Under the pieces are notes generated by a model that saw only the letters and a list, made by a program, of their open reading frames with translations, had not been told where the DNA came from and did no database searches. Position numbers and translations under genes: made by a program. Shown in pieces: positions 44,730-54,325 of a stretch of DNA of 64,000 nucleotides (its first letter is position 1; the number at the start of each line of letters is the position of its first letter). Source of the stretch: an uncultured Pelagibacteraceae bacterium (lineage in GTDB: Bacteria; Pseudomonadota; Alphaproteobacteria; Pelagibacterales; Pelagibacteraceae); contig CACKJD010000002.1 in assembly GCA_902600485.1 (NCBI GenBank), positions 62,001 to 126,000 of the forward strand. Reading direction: 5' to 3'.

Positions 44730-45554
44730 TTAATTTTTTATTAGTTTATCTATTTGAACTAATTTATCTAATAAAGTATCTAACTCATTTAGAGGAATCA
44801 TATTTGGTCCATCTGAGGGAGCGTTATCTGGATCTTGATGTGTCTCTATAAATACAGCAGCAACTCCTACTGCAACGGCAGCTCTTGATAAATGCGAAAC
44901 AAACTCTCGTTCACCACCACTTTTATTTCCTAATCCACCAGGTTGTTGAACTGAATGAGTTGCATCAAAAACTATAGGATAACCTTGTTTTGACATTATA
45001 GGCAAAGATCTCATATCTGATACCAAAGTGTTATAGCCAAAACTTGCACCTCTTTCAGTTATTAAAATATTGTTATTACCAGAGTCAGAAATTTTTTTTG
45101 TAACATTATTCATATCCCATGGAGCTAAAAATTGTCCTTTTTTAACATTAATGATTTTATTTGTTTTGGCTGCAGCAACTAGTAAATCAGTTTGTCTGCA
45201 TAAAAAGGCTGGAATTTGAATTATGTCAACATGGTTAGCCACAGCTGAACATTGTTCTATACTATGAACATCTGTTAAAATCGGCACTCCTAATTTTTTT
45301 TTTATTTTATCAAAAACTGGCAATGAGTTTTCTAAACCTGCGCCTCTTTTTCCTTTTAAACTTGTTCTATTAGCCTTATCAAAAGAGGTTTTATAAACAA
45401 ATCCTATATTGTGTTTTTTTGCGATCTCACCTATTTTGCCTGCCATATCCAACGCGTGTTGCTCAGTTTCTAATTGGCATGGACCTGCGATAAGACAAAT
45501 TTGTTTATCGTTTGATATTTGAATATCGTTACAATTAATTGTTAGATTTTTCAT
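44730..45554 (-). CDS. kdsA: KDO-8-phosphate synthase
   Basis: A 274-residue enzyme condensing PEP with arabinose 5-phosphate for the LPS inner core. Motifs are LIAGPCQLE, YKTSFDKANRTS, IINVKKGQFLAPWDM and FDATHSVQQPGG. A reading from 45572 adds MQQKKI; the ATG at 45554 is preferred as it gives less overlap with pyrG (20 bp) and a usual N-terminus. Together with the lpx cluster it shows a full LPS route. Confidence 0.95.
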   Translation of the reverse strand: MKNLTINCNDIQISNDKQICLIAGPCQLETEQHALDMAGKIGEIAKKHNIGFVYKTSFDKANRTSLKGKRGAGLENSLPVFDKIKKKLGVPILTDVHSIEQCSAVANHVDIIQIPAFLCRQTDLLVAAAKTNKIINVKKGQFLAPWDMNNVTKKISDSGNNNILITERGASFGYNTLVSDMRSLPIMSKQGYPIVFDATHSVQQPGGLGNKSGGEREFVSHLSRAAVAVGVAAVFIETHQDPDNAPSDGPNMIPLNELDTLLDKLVQIDKLIKN

Positions 45555-47169
45555 TATTTTTTTTTGCTGCACTGATAAAAGATGAGAATAAAGGATGTGG
45601 ATCTAAAGGTCTAGATTTAAATTCAGGATGAAATTGAACTCCAATAAACCAAGGATGAGTTTTTAATTCAATTATTTCAGGTAAATTATTATTTGGTGAC
45701 AAACCTGAAAATAACATACCTTTTTTTTCAAATTTCTTTTTCATCTTAATATTAACCTCGTATCGATGTCTGTGTCTCTCATGAATAATTTTAGATTTAT
45801 AAATATCTTTTATTTTTGAATTGTGTTGTAATTTTGCTGTATATAAACCTAAACGCATAGTTCCACCTAATTTAGTAGAAGTTCCTTTAACAATTTTACC
45901 ATTTTTGCTCCACTCTTCGATTAAGCCAACAACTGGAAAACAATTTCTATCTAATTCGCTAGATCCTGCTTTTTTTATTTTTAAAATATTTCTTGCAAAC
46001 TCTATCACGGCCATTTGCATTCCAAAACATATACCAAGAAAAGGTATATTATTTTTTCTTGCATAATTTATACACGCAATTTTACCTTCAGTGCCTCTTT
46101 TGCCAAAGCCTCCTGGTATCAAAATTCCAGATGCATTAATTAATTTTTTTCTAATTTCTGATACTTTAAGTTTATCTGCCTCAATTCTTATTATTTTTAT
46201 TTTTACCTTATTTTTTATTCCGCCATGAACTAAAGCTTCATCTAAGGATTTATATGCATCTTTTAAGTCCACGTATTTACCAATAATTGCAATATTTATT
46301 ACTTTTAAATTTTTATCAGTTACAATTTTTGTTACGTTTTTCCATGGAAATAGATTAATTTTTTTTTTGGGTTTTATTTTAAAATATTTTAAAACTTGTC
46401 TATCCAAACCTTCGTTATAAAAACTTATTGGTGCTTCATAAATAGTTTTTACATCAACTGTTTCTATAACTCTCTCTATTGGAATATTGCAAAATAGAGA
46501 TATTTTTTTTCTTTGATCTAATGGTATTGATTGCTGTGATCTACAAATGATAATATCTGGTTGTATACCTATGCTTCTTAATTCTTTTACTGAATGTTGA
46601 GTTGGTTTTGTTTTAATTTCATCCGAAGATTTTAAAAATGGTACTAGCGTTAAATGAACAAATAAAGTTTTCTCTTTTCCAATATCGTTAGAAAATTGTC
46701 TAATAGCCTCTAAAAAAGGTAAACTCTCAATATCACCTACGGTTCCACCTATTTCACAAATAACAAAATCTTCATTTTTAATATCTTTTTTAATAAACTG
46801 TTTAATTCTTTCTGTAACATGCGGTATAACCTGAACAGTTTTTCCTAAATAGTCTCCCTTACGCTCTTTAGAAATAATATCACTGTAAATTTTTCCAGTT
46901 GTAATATTATCACTTTTTTTTGCAGATATATTTGTAAACCTTTCATAATGCCCAAGATCTAAGTCGGTTTCAGCTCCATCGTCAGTAACAAAAACTTCGC
47001 CATGCTGAAATGGACTCATTGTGCCAGGATCAACATTTAAATAAGGATCCATTTTTCTAATTCTTACTTTGTAACCTTGAGATTTGAGTAAATATCCTAG
47101 TGAAGCAGATGATAATCCTTTTCCAAGAGAAGAAACCACGCCGCCAGTGACAAAAATGAATCGCGCCAT
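45535..47169 (-). CDS. pyrG: CTP synthase
   Basis: A 544-residue enzyme aminating UTP to CTP with glutamine. The N-terminal synthetase P-loop is GGVVSSLGKGLSSASLG. The C-terminal class I glutaminase has nucleophile Cys in GICFGMQ and the His-Glu pair in VQFHPEFKSRP. Length is typical. It precedes kdsA with a 20-bp overlap and follows secG by 44 bp. Confidence 0.97.
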   Translation of the reverse strand: MARFIFVTGGVVSSLGKGLSSASLGYLLKSQGYKVRIRKMDPYLNVDPGTMSPFQHGEVFVTDDGAETDLDLGHYERFTNISAKKSDNITTGKIYSDIISKERKGDYLGKTVQVIPHVTERIKQFIKKDIKNEDFVICEIGGTVGDIESLPFLEAIRQFSNDIGKEKTLFVHLTLVPFLKSSDEIKTKPTQHSVKELRSIGIQPDIIICRSQQSIPLDQRKKISLFCNIPIERVIETVDVKTIYEAPISFYNEGLDRQVLKYFKIKPKKKINLFPWKNVTKIVTDKNLKVINIAIIGKYVDLKDAYKSLDEALVHGGIKNKVKIKIIRIEADKLKVSEIRKKLINASGILIPGGFGKRGTEGKIACINYARKNNIPFLGICFGMQMAVIEFARNILKIKKAGSSELDRNCFPVVGLIEEWSKNGKIVKGTSTKLGGTMRLGLYTAKLQHNSKIKDIYKSKIIHERHRHRYEVNIKMKKKFEKKGMLFSGLSPNNNLPEIIELKTHPWFIGVQFHPEFKSRPLDPHPLFSSFISAAKKNNEKSNN

Positions 47170-47213
47170 GGAATTATGTTATAGCTCTTATTAGTAAAAA
47201 TTAAAAGTATTAA

Positions 47214-47516
47214 TTAATTATTTTGGGGAATCTTAGGAGCGTCACTATCAGTATTTTGCTCAATTTTATCCAATAAAGATTTCTCAGGTTCTAATTCTTT
47301 ATTTGAGAGAATTGTTAGAAACAAACTACAGATTATAAATAAAGTTGCTACTATAGCAGTGGCTTTAGTGAAAAAATTACTGCTTGATCTTGAAAACATA
47401 TAATTTTCTTGACTAACTCCAATACCTAATGCTCCACCCTCTGATTGTTGGAATAGGACAAGTATAACCAATATTATAGCAAGTATTATATTTATTGTGA
47501 GCAATATATTTTCCAT
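47214..47516 (-). CDS. secG: Preprotein translocase subunit SecG
   Basis: A 100-residue SecG with two membrane helices (about 3-22 and 50-68) joined by the conserved QQSEGGALGIG loop, and a Ser/Thr/Pro-poor acidic tail. It assists SecYE-dependent export. It is 5 bp from the tpiA stop, in the common tpiA-secG-pyrG order. Confidence 0.94.
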   Translation of the reverse strand: MENILLTINIILAIILVILVLFQQSEGGALGIGVSQENYMFSRSSSNFFTKATAIVATLFIICSLFLTILSNKELEPEKSLLDKIEQNTDSDAPKIPQNN

Positions 47517-47521
47517 GACGT

Positions 47522-48271
47522 TTAATTAATTGTTTTTTTAATTATATCAATAAATTTTTTTGAATTTTGCGACGCTCCTCCTATCAAAAAACCATTTATT
47601 TCCTCAATTTGTTTTAAATTATTTATGTTTTGGTTGTTCACCGATCCTCCATAAATAATTTTTGTTTTTTGGTTTTTATATTTATTCTTAATAATCTTTT
47701 TAATATTAATTACCTGTTTTGTTAATTCTTTATTTGTTAAAACTTTTCCAGTACCAATAGACCAAACAGGTTCATATGCAAAAATAATTTTATCAATTTT
47801 TTTAATTTTTTTTAATCCCAAATCGATTTGCTGTTTTAAAATTTTATTAGTTTTCTTATTTCTTTTTTCAAATAAATTTTCTCCAATGCAAAAAATTACA
47901 TTTAAGTTACTCAAAATTGCACTATGAATTTTTTTATTAATTTGAGTATTAGTTTCTCCATTAGATCTGTTTTCTGAGTGACCAATTATGACATACTTAG
48001 CACCTAATTTTTTTATCATGGTAGAGCTAATTGATCCTGTGTAAGGTCCAGTATTTATTTCGTAATGACAATTCTGAGCGCCAACATCTAAATTGGTTTT
48101 CCTAGTTTTAATTACAAAGTAGTTTAAAAGCGTATATGGAGGACAATAAATAATTTTTGCATTTTTATAATTCTTTTTTTTGCTTAAATTTATGACACTT
48201 TCTATAGATTTCACTGAATTTAAATCTCCAAACATTTTCCAGTTTGCGATGAATAATATTTTGTTTGTCAT
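47522..48271 (-). CDS. tpiA: Triose-phosphate isomerase
   Basis: A 249-residue TIM-barrel isomerase. Active-site residues are Lys in FIANWKMFGD, His in VIIGHSENR, Glu in AYEPVWSIGTGK, and the phosphate-binding GGSVNNQN. It catalyses DHAP to GAP interconversion. It is divergent from the ppiD-like gene by 56 bp, a conserved arrangement. Confidence 0.96.
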   Translation of the reverse strand: MTNKILFIANWKMFGDLNSVKSIESVINLSKKKNYKNAKIIYCPPYTLLNYFVIKTRKTNLDVGAQNCHYEINTGPYTGSISSTMIKKLGAKYVIIGHSENRSNGETNTQINKKIHSAILSNLNVIFCIGENLFEKRNKKTNKILKQQIDLGLKKIKKIDKIIFAYEPVWSIGTGKVLTNKELTKQVINIKKIIKNKYKNQKTKIIYGGSVNNQNINNLKQIEEINGFLIGGASQNSKKFIDIIKKTIN

Positions 48272-48327
48272 AGTATTAAATATAATTTATAGATTTGTTT
48301 TTATAGTTCAATATTTTATCTTATGTT

Positions 48328-49743
48328 ATGTTAAATAAACTCAGAAATTTCACTAAAACTAAACTGGCTACAGTCTTAATAGCTATAATAATAATTCCTT
48401 TTGTCTTTTGGGGTATGGGAGGAGTTTTTCAAGGTGGCAACACGAATAATATAGCGAAGATTAAAAACGTAAATATTTCAACTGAAGATTTTTTTGATCA
48501 CATAAGATCTCTTGGAATCAATGAAGAAATCATTAGTAAAAACATTGAAAATAATATTCTCACAGAAATTTTGAATGATCTTTTGGCAAAAAAATTTATT
48601 GAATTAGAAATTAAAAAACTTGGTATTAATATTAATGATAAAAGTTTACTTTTAATTATTAAAAATAATAAAAACTTTTTAGATGATAATAAAAAATTTA
48701 GTAGACTTAAGTATGAAAAATTTCTTTTAGAGAATAATATCACCGCTTCAGAATTTGAAAAAAGATTAAAAAAAAGAGAATTAGAAAAAATTCTTTTTAA
48801 TTATTATAGCTCAGGCTTATATATTCCAGAATATCTGATAAAATATTTTAATTACAGTAAAAATAGAAGCATTGATGTTAAATATGTTTCTTTAGAAAGT
48901 AATTATAAAAAAAAGGAAGAATTTAATGAAATAGATATTAAGAATTATATTGAAACGAATAAAGACGATTTAAAAGTTGATTTTGTTGATGTTAAATACG
49001 TAAAATTAACACCCGAAATTTTAACAGGATCATCAGATTATAATGAAGGTTACTATGAAATAATAGACAAAATAGAAAACGAAATATTTAATAAAAACAG
49101 TTTGGAAGAACTGCTGAGTGAATATGAAGGAATTAAAATAAATGAAATAAAGGATCTAAGTCAAAAAAATGTAGACACCGATTTACAAGATATTTTTAAT
49201 TATAAAGAAAGTGACCAAATGCAAATTTTGGATAAGGAGGATTATTTCTTAATTTTTAAAAATGAAAATTATACGCAGAAAATACCTAAAGTAGACAAAG
49301 ACTTTTCAGATGAAATAAAAGAAATTTTATACAAGGAAAATAGATACAAGTATAATCAGAAATTATTTTCAAAAATTAGCACTAATAAATTTAACGATGA
49401 TGATTTTAATAATTTAGTTGAGAATAAAAATGAATATATAAAAGCTCAAATTAAATCTATAAAAGATAACAATACTTTTGAGATAAATTCAGTAGAATTA
49501 ATTTATTCAATGCCAGTTAATAGTTTTATGCTAGTGACTGATGATAAAGAAACAATATACCTTTTGAAAATTTTAGGAACAAAAAACAATGAATTTAAGA
49601 GTGGTGATAAAGAAATATTTTTAAAAACTAAGGAAAAAATTAAGGATGAGATATATTCATCTTATGATCAGTTTTTAAATCAAAATTATAAAGTTGAAAT
49701 AAATTATAATACTCTAGAGAGAACAGAAAATTATTTTAAATAA
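48328..49743 (+). CDS. SurA-N/PpiD-like periplasmic folding factor without clear PPIase domain
   Basis: A 471-residue protein with one N-terminal membrane helix (KTKLATVLIAIIIIPFVFWG) and a SurA-N-like helical chaperone domain (about 35-185). In PpiD proteins of about 600 residues a parvulin domain follows, but here I cannot find parvulin signatures in the middle part. It may be a chaperone without isomerase activity. It has the position of ppiD in alphaproteobacteria, divergent from tpiA and overlapping trpE by one base. Confidence 0.75.
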   Translation: MLNKLRNFTKTKLATVLIAIIIIPFVFWGMGGVFQGGNTNNIAKIKNVNISTEDFFDHIRSLGINEEIISKNIENNILTEILNDLLAKKFIELEIKKLGININDKSLLLIIKNNKNFLDDNKKFSRLKYEKFLLENNITASEFEKRLKKRELEKILFNYYSSGLYIPEYLIKYFNYSKNRSIDVKYVSLESNYKKKEEFNEIDIKNYIETNKDDLKVDFVDVKYVKLTPEILTGSSDYNEGYYEIIDKIENEIFNKNSLEELLSEYEGIKINEIKDLSQKNVDTDLQDIFNYKESDQMQILDKEDYFLIFKNENYTQKIPKVDKDFSDEIKEILYKENRYKYNQKLFSKISTNKFNDDDFNNLVENKNEYIKAQIKSIKDNNTFEINSVELIYSMPVNSFMLVTDDKETIYLLKILGTKNNEFKSGDKEIFLKTKEKIKDEIYSSYDQFLNQNYKVEINYNTLERTENYFK

Positions 49744-51194
49744 TGCTTAATATTAAATTTGAAAAGTTTAAAAAAACGCATAAAAAAAAAATTAACCAGG
49801 TTTTATATTATGAGTTAAAGTCGAACAATTCTAGAGAGGTTGAAAACTTAATAAATAATTTTTTACAAGATAAAAATAGCTTTATTTTTGAGTCTGTCGA
49901 AAAAGGAATAATAAAAGGCAGATACACAATATTTGGAAAAAATCCAGATAAAATATGGGAGTTTAACAATAAAAATATTTATTACTTAAACAAAAATAAG
50001 AAAAAAAAAATTAAAGGCGATCCTGTTAAAATCATAAATAATATTATTAAAAATTTTAACTTTAAAACTCCGAAAAAATTGCCCCCGTTATGTAGTTTGT
50101 TAGCCGGATATTTTTCTTATGATACAATAAGATATTTTGAAAAAATCAAAGATACCTGTATCGATGATCTTAAAATACCAGATATTAGAATTATGCGACC
50201 AACTACTCTAATAATACACGATAACTTAAAAAAAAAAATTTTTTTTATTAAAAATTGTTTTTCAGATAAAAAAATCTCTAATTACGAAAAGAAGTATACA
50301 GATATTCAGGATGAACTTAATAATTTAATTATTCAATCAAAAATATCTGCAAGTTACAAAGATAGAAATTTGGTAAAAAAAACCATTAAGTCAAATATTA
50401 CAAAAAAACAGTTTTTGGAAAATGTTAAAAAGGCAAAAAAATACATTCAAATTGGTGACATATTTCAAGTTGTTTTAAGTCAACGTTTTGAAACAAAGTT
50501 GACGAAAAAACCCCTTAGCATTTATAAAAGATTAAGATTGACAAATCCGTCCCCTTTTATGTTTTATTTTAACTTTAAAGATTTTCAAATTATTGGCGCA
50601 AGCCCTGAAATCTTAGTTAGACTAAGAAATAATAAAGTTACAATTAGGCCAATAGCGGGAACAAGGCCTCGAGGGAAAAATCTTAGTGAAGATAATTTTT
50701 TTAAAAAGGATCTTTTATCGGATAAAAAAGAAATTTCCGAACATCTTATGCTGTTAGATTTAGGGAGAAATGATATTGGAAAAATTTCTAAAATAAATAC
50801 AGTAAAAGTAACAGAACAATTTAAAATCGAAAAATATTCACATGTAATGCATATTGTTTCAAATGTGACGGGAGAATTTGATAAAAAAAGATCAAAATAT
50901 GATACACTGATGGCAGGCTTTCCAGCAGGCACTGTATCAGGTGCACCAAAAATAAGAGCTATGGAAATTATTGATGAATTAGAAAAAAATAAAAGAAAAA
51001 TTTATGCTGGGGGAATTGGTTATTTTTCTGCTAATGGTGACTTTGATACTTGTATCGCCTTAAGAACAGCTTTAGCTAAAAATGGAAAATATTATGTACA
51101 AGCTGGAGCAGGTATTGTTGCTGATAGTATTCCAGAAAAAGAATTTCAGGAAACAGTAAATAAATCTAAAGCTTTAATTAAGGCTCTCGATTAA
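49743..51194 (+). CDS. trpE: Anthranilate synthase component I
   Basis: A 483-residue chorismate-utilising enzyme that makes anthranilate with TrpG. Catalytic motifs include ASPEILVRL, PIAGTRPRGK, LMAGFPAGTVSGAPKIRAME and the C-terminal QAGAGIVADSIPEKEFQE. No separate leader or attenuator is visible because its ATG overlaps the preceding gene. It is first of trpE-trpG-trpD-trpC. Confidence 0.95.
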   Translation: MLNIKFEKFKKTHKKKINQVLYYELKSNNSREVENLINNFLQDKNSFIFESVEKGIIKGRYTIFGKNPDKIWEFNNKNIYYLNKNKKKKIKGDPVKIINNIIKNFNFKTPKKLPPLCSLLAGYFSYDTIRYFEKIKDTCIDDLKIPDIRIMRPTTLIIHDNLKKKIFFIKNCFSDKKISNYEKKYTDIQDELNNLIIQSKISASYKDRNLVKKTIKSNITKKQFLENVKKAKKYIQIGDIFQVVLSQRFETKLTKKPLSIYKRLRLTNPSPFMFYFNFKDFQIIGASPEILVRLRNNKVTIRPIAGTRPRGKNLSEDNFFKKDLLSDKKEISEHLMLLDLGRNDIGKISKINTVKVTEQFKIEKYSHVMHIVSNVTGEFDKKRSKYDTLMAGFPAGTVSGAPKIRAMEIIDELEKNKRKIYAGGIGYFSANGDFDTCIALRTALAKNGKYYVQAGAGIVADSIPEKEFQETVNKSKALIKALD

Positions 51195-51770
51195 ATGAAG
51201 ATTATATTAATAGATAATTACGATAGTTTTACTTATAACCTTTACCATTATATTTCTCAATTAAAGTGTAAAGTTGAGGTTTACAGAAACGATAAAATTG
51301 ATGCAAAAACAATTTTAAGAAAAAAATTTAAAAAAATTGTTATATCACCTGGACCTGGTAATCCAAGTCAATCAGGTAACTGTTTAAAGATAGTGAGATC
51401 AATTTATAAAAAAATACCTATATTAGGTGTTTGCTTAGGCCACCAGATTATTGGTCAAGTTTTTGGTTCGAAAATAGTTCAGGCAAGAAAACTTATGCAT
51501 GGCAAGACAAGCCTTATAGTTTCAAAACAAAAAGGAATTTTGAGGAATTTACCTAAGAATTTTGAGGCCACAAGATATCATAGTTTAATCGTAGATAAAA
51601 AAACCTTATCAAAAGAGCTTGAGATCACAGCGGAAACAAAGGACGGATTAATAATGGGTATTCAACATAAAAAATTTAATATACATGGTGTACAATTTCA
51701 TCCTGAAAGTATTAAAACAAAATTAGGTATTAAAATATTAAAAAATTTTATTGATTTAAAAAATTCATGA
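51195..51770 (+). CDS. trpG: Anthranilate synthase glutamine amidotransferase
   Basis: A 191-residue class I glutaminase supplying ammonia to TrpE. It begins IILIDNYDSFTYNLYHY, with the oxyanion SPGPGNP, catalytic Cys in GVCLGHQ, and His-Glu in VQFHPESI. It starts at the base after the trpE stop and overlaps trpD by 4 bp. Confidence 0.96.
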   Translation: MKIILIDNYDSFTYNLYHYISQLKCKVEVYRNDKIDAKTILRKKFKKIVISPGPGNPSQSGNCLKIVRSIYKKIPILGVCLGHQIIGQVFGSKIVQARKLMHGKTSLIVSKQKGILRNLPKNFEATRYHSLIVDKKTLSKELEITAETKDGLIMGIQHKKFNIHGVQFHPESIKTKLGIKILKNFIDLKNS

Positions 51771-52759
51771 AACATTTTATAGAAAAAATAAAGAATAAAG
51801 AAGATTTATCTTTTGAGGAGAGTAAAGAAGCATTTAAATTATTAATGGAAGGTAAAGTAAATGAGCAAGATATTTTTGACTTTCTGACATTTTTATCAGC
51901 AAAAGGCGAGGCTTCAGATGAAATTGCAGGTGGTGTTTACATTCTCCGAGAAAAATCTAAAAGAGTTAATGTTGATAATTGTATTGATACTTGTGGAACT
52001 GGTGGTGATGGCATGAACACACTAAATATATCAACAGCATCTGCATTATTGCTAGCAAGTATGGGAATTAAAGTTGCAAAACATGGTAATAAAGCTGTGT
52101 CCTCTAAATGTGGATCGGGAGATGTTTTAGAGGCATTAAATATAAACATAAATTTTGAAACAGAAGATATTGAAAATCAAATAAATGAAAATAATTTTGG
52201 TTTTATGTTCGCACCTAATTATCATAGTGCAATGAGGTTTGTAGGGCCAACTAGAAAAAAAATAGGTAAAAGGACTATATTTAATATGATTGGTCCTTTA
52301 AGTAGCCCTGCTTTAGTAAAAAGACAAGTAGTTGGAGTTTTTGAAAATAAACTTCTAAAAATTTTTGCAAATGCTTTAAATAATTTGGATATTAAATTTG
52401 CATGGATTGTAAATAGTGAAGACGGTTTAGATGAGATTTCACCATATTCAAAAACAAATGTCATCCAATTAAAAGATAATAAAATTTCTGAAATTACTAT
52501 TGACCCAAAAGAATTAAATATTAATGCAGATAACTTTGAAAATATTGTCGGAAATGATGCAAAATTTAACGCAGATAAATTAATTAATATATTTAAAGGT
52601 GAAGACAATGATTTTTCTAAGGCTGTATGTCTAAATGCAGCCGCAGGTTTAATTGTATCGGAAAAATATGATGATTTTAAATTAGCTTATAACTACTCAA
52701 GAGATTTTATAAAGTCAGGAAAGTCTTATAAACATTTAATGAAAATTCAAAATGGCTGA
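51767..52759 (+). CDS. trpD: Anthranilate phosphoribosyltransferase
   Basis: A 330-residue enzyme joining anthranilate to PRPP. Motifs are CGTGGDGMNTLNIST, KHGNKAVSSKCGSGD and the anthranilate-site RFVGPTRKKIGKRTIFNMIGPLSS region. It overlaps trpG by 4 bp and trpC by 8 bp. Confidence 0.96.
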   Translation: MKHFIEKIKNKEDLSFEESKEAFKLLMEGKVNEQDIFDFLTFLSAKGEASDEIAGGVYILREKSKRVNVDNCIDTCGTGGDGMNTLNISTASALLLASMGIKVAKHGNKAVSSKCGSGDVLEALNININFETEDIENQINENNFGFMFAPNYHSAMRFVGPTRKKIGKRTIFNMIGPLSSPALVKRQVVGVFENKLLKIFANALNNLDIKFAWIVNSEDGLDEISPYSKTNVIQLKDNKISEITIDPKELNINADNFENIVGNDAKFNADKLINIFKGEDNDFSKAVCLNAAAGLIVSEKYDDFKLAYNYSRDFIKSGKSYKHLMKIQNG

Positions 52760-53543
52760 AAATATTCTTGAAAAAATAATTAAAAAGAAAATCGAGAAAA
52801 TTGAAAATTTAAAAAAAACTACAAAATTAGAGACTTTGATTGAGTTAATAGATAAAAATAACTCTTTTATAAACTTCAAAGATAAAATTCAAAAAAATAT
52901 AAATAATAGAAAATTATCTATTATTGCTGAAATAAAGAAAGCAAGCCCATCTGCTGGTATAATTATTAAAGATTATAATCCAGTAGAAATAGCTAATACT
53001 TACAATCAAAATAAAGTAACCTGTTTGTCTGTTTTAACTGAAGAAGACTTTTTTTTAGGAAACCTAATACATATTAGTAAAATTAAAGAAAAAATTAAAT
53101 TACCAATTCTGTGTAAAGATTTCTTCGTTGATAAATTTCAAGTTCCTTTAGCTAGAAGTTATGGAGCCGATGCAATACTAATTATAATGGCTGGTGTTAG
53201 TGAAACTTTAGCAAATGAATTATATGAAGAAGCAATAAAATTAAATATGACTGTAATTGTTGAGGTTCATACAGTTGAGGAGGCTAAACAAGCACTAAAG
53301 TTTAAAAGTGCTCTTATAGGGATTAATAATAGAAACCTAAAAACTTTGAAAACTGACATAAATACAACTTTTGATATTCATGATATTTTGAAAAATCATA
53401 ATGGGCCACTAATATCTGAAAGTGGCATTAAAACAAAAGAAGAGCTATTAGAACTATCTAACAAAACTTCAATTAAAACTTTTTTAATTGGTGAATCACT
53501 TTTAAAAAATTTAGATAATAATTCTATTTTTTCAGTTCTCTAG
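52752..53543 (+). CDS. trpC: Indole-3-glycerol phosphate synthase
   Basis: A 263-residue TIM-barrel enzyme. Motifs are IAEIKKASPSAG, PILCKDFFVDKFQ, the active-site GINNRNLKT, and SESGIKTKEE. It closes the trpEGDC group; trpF and trpBA are not in the window. In many relatives moaC and moeA separate trpC from lexA; here they are absent from that place. Confidence 0.95.
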   Translation: MAENILEKIIKKKIEKIENLKKTTKLETLIELIDKNNSFINFKDKIQKNINNRKLSIIAEIKKASPSAGIIIKDYNPVEIANTYNQNKVTCLSVLTEEDFFLGNLIHISKIKEKIKLPILCKDFFVDKFQVPLARSYGADAILIIMAGVSETLANELYEEAIKLNMTVIVEVHTVEEAKQALKFKSALIGINNRNLKTLKTDINTTFDIHDILKNHNGPLISESGIKTKEELLELSNKTSIKTFLIGESLLKNLDNNSIFSVL

Positions 53544-53592
53544 ATAAATAATCCCTAATTTGCTTATCTTTTTAACTATTGTTAATTGTAAA

Positions 53593-53607
53593 GAACTTTT
53601 GTAGAAC
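53593..53607. promoter_or_regulatory. SOS (LexA) box upstream of lexA
   Basis: GAAC-N7-GAAC is the exact complement of the alphaproteobacterial LexA direct repeat GTTC-N7-GTTC. It lies 24 bp upstream of the lexA ATG, so LexA probably represses its own gene. It is the only gap in the trpC-lexA region. Confidence 0.85.
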
Positions 53608-53631
53608 ATTATTTGTACGATATTTGTTCTT

Positions 53632-54303
53632 ATGCTAACAAAAAAACAAAAAAATTTACTAATGTTTATCAACAAGAAGTTGAGAAATTCCGGTGTGTCT
53701 CCTTCTTATGAAGAAATGAAAGAATCGTTAAATTTGAAGTCAAAATCTGGAATTCATCGTTTAATAAGTGCCTTGGAAGAAAGAGGTTTTATAAAAAGAT
53801 TAGCACATAAAGCTAGAGCATTAGAGGTTGTTAAGCTACCTGAAACCGCTTCGGCAAATGATATTTATAACTCTTTTTCACCTAGTGTAATAAAAGGTGG
53901 TTTAGATGAAGAAGGTATAGAAATAAATGAAGTTCCGGTCCTCGGTAAAATAGCTGCAGGAACGCCAGTTGAAGCTATACAAAATGAAGTATCAAGAGTT
54001 CCTTTACCTAATAATATTGAAAAAAATGGAGAGTACTTTGGTTTGAAAGTTCAGGGCGACTCAATGATTGAAGCGGGTATTAGTGAGGGTGACACGGTAA
54101 TTGTTAAAAAAACTGATACAGCAGAAAATGGAAAAATTGTTGTTGCTTTAATTGATGACCATGAAGCTATGCTTAAAAGAATAAGAAGAAAAGGTAAAAC
54201 AATAGCACTTGAGAGTGCAAACAAAAATTATGAGACCAAAATCTTTGGTCCAGATAGAGTAAAAGTCCAGGGTGTTCTAGTATCTTTGTATAGAAACTTC
54301 TAA
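53632..54303 (+). CDS. lexA: LexA repressor
   Basis: A 223-residue SOS repressor. The N-terminal winged helix (about 1-65) contains [26 protein letters not shown]. The self-cleavage site Ala-Gly is in [12 protein letters not shown], the catalytic Ser in GDSMIEAGI, and the Lys in EAMLKR near the end. Cleavage with RecA filaments relieves repression. It is preceded by a clear SOS box and followed by gltX after 22 bp. Confidence 0.96.
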   Translation: MLTKKQKNLLMFINKKLRNSGVSPSYEEMKESLNLKSKSGIHRLISALEERGFIKRLAHKARALEVVKLPETASANDIYNSFSPSVIKGGLDEEGIEINEVPVLGKIAAGTPVEAIQNEVSRVPLPNNIEKNGEYFGLKVQGDSMIEAGISEGDTVIVKKTDTAENGKIVVALIDDHEAMLKRIRRKGKTIALESANKNYETKIFGPDRVKVQGVLVSLYRNF

Positions 54304-54325
54304 AAAAATAGTTTACAAATATTAA

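Noticed and set aside
53626-53629. Additional GTTC just before the lexA ATG
   Set aside because: No partner GTTC or GAAC at the seven-base spacing; the site at 53593-53607 explains regulation.
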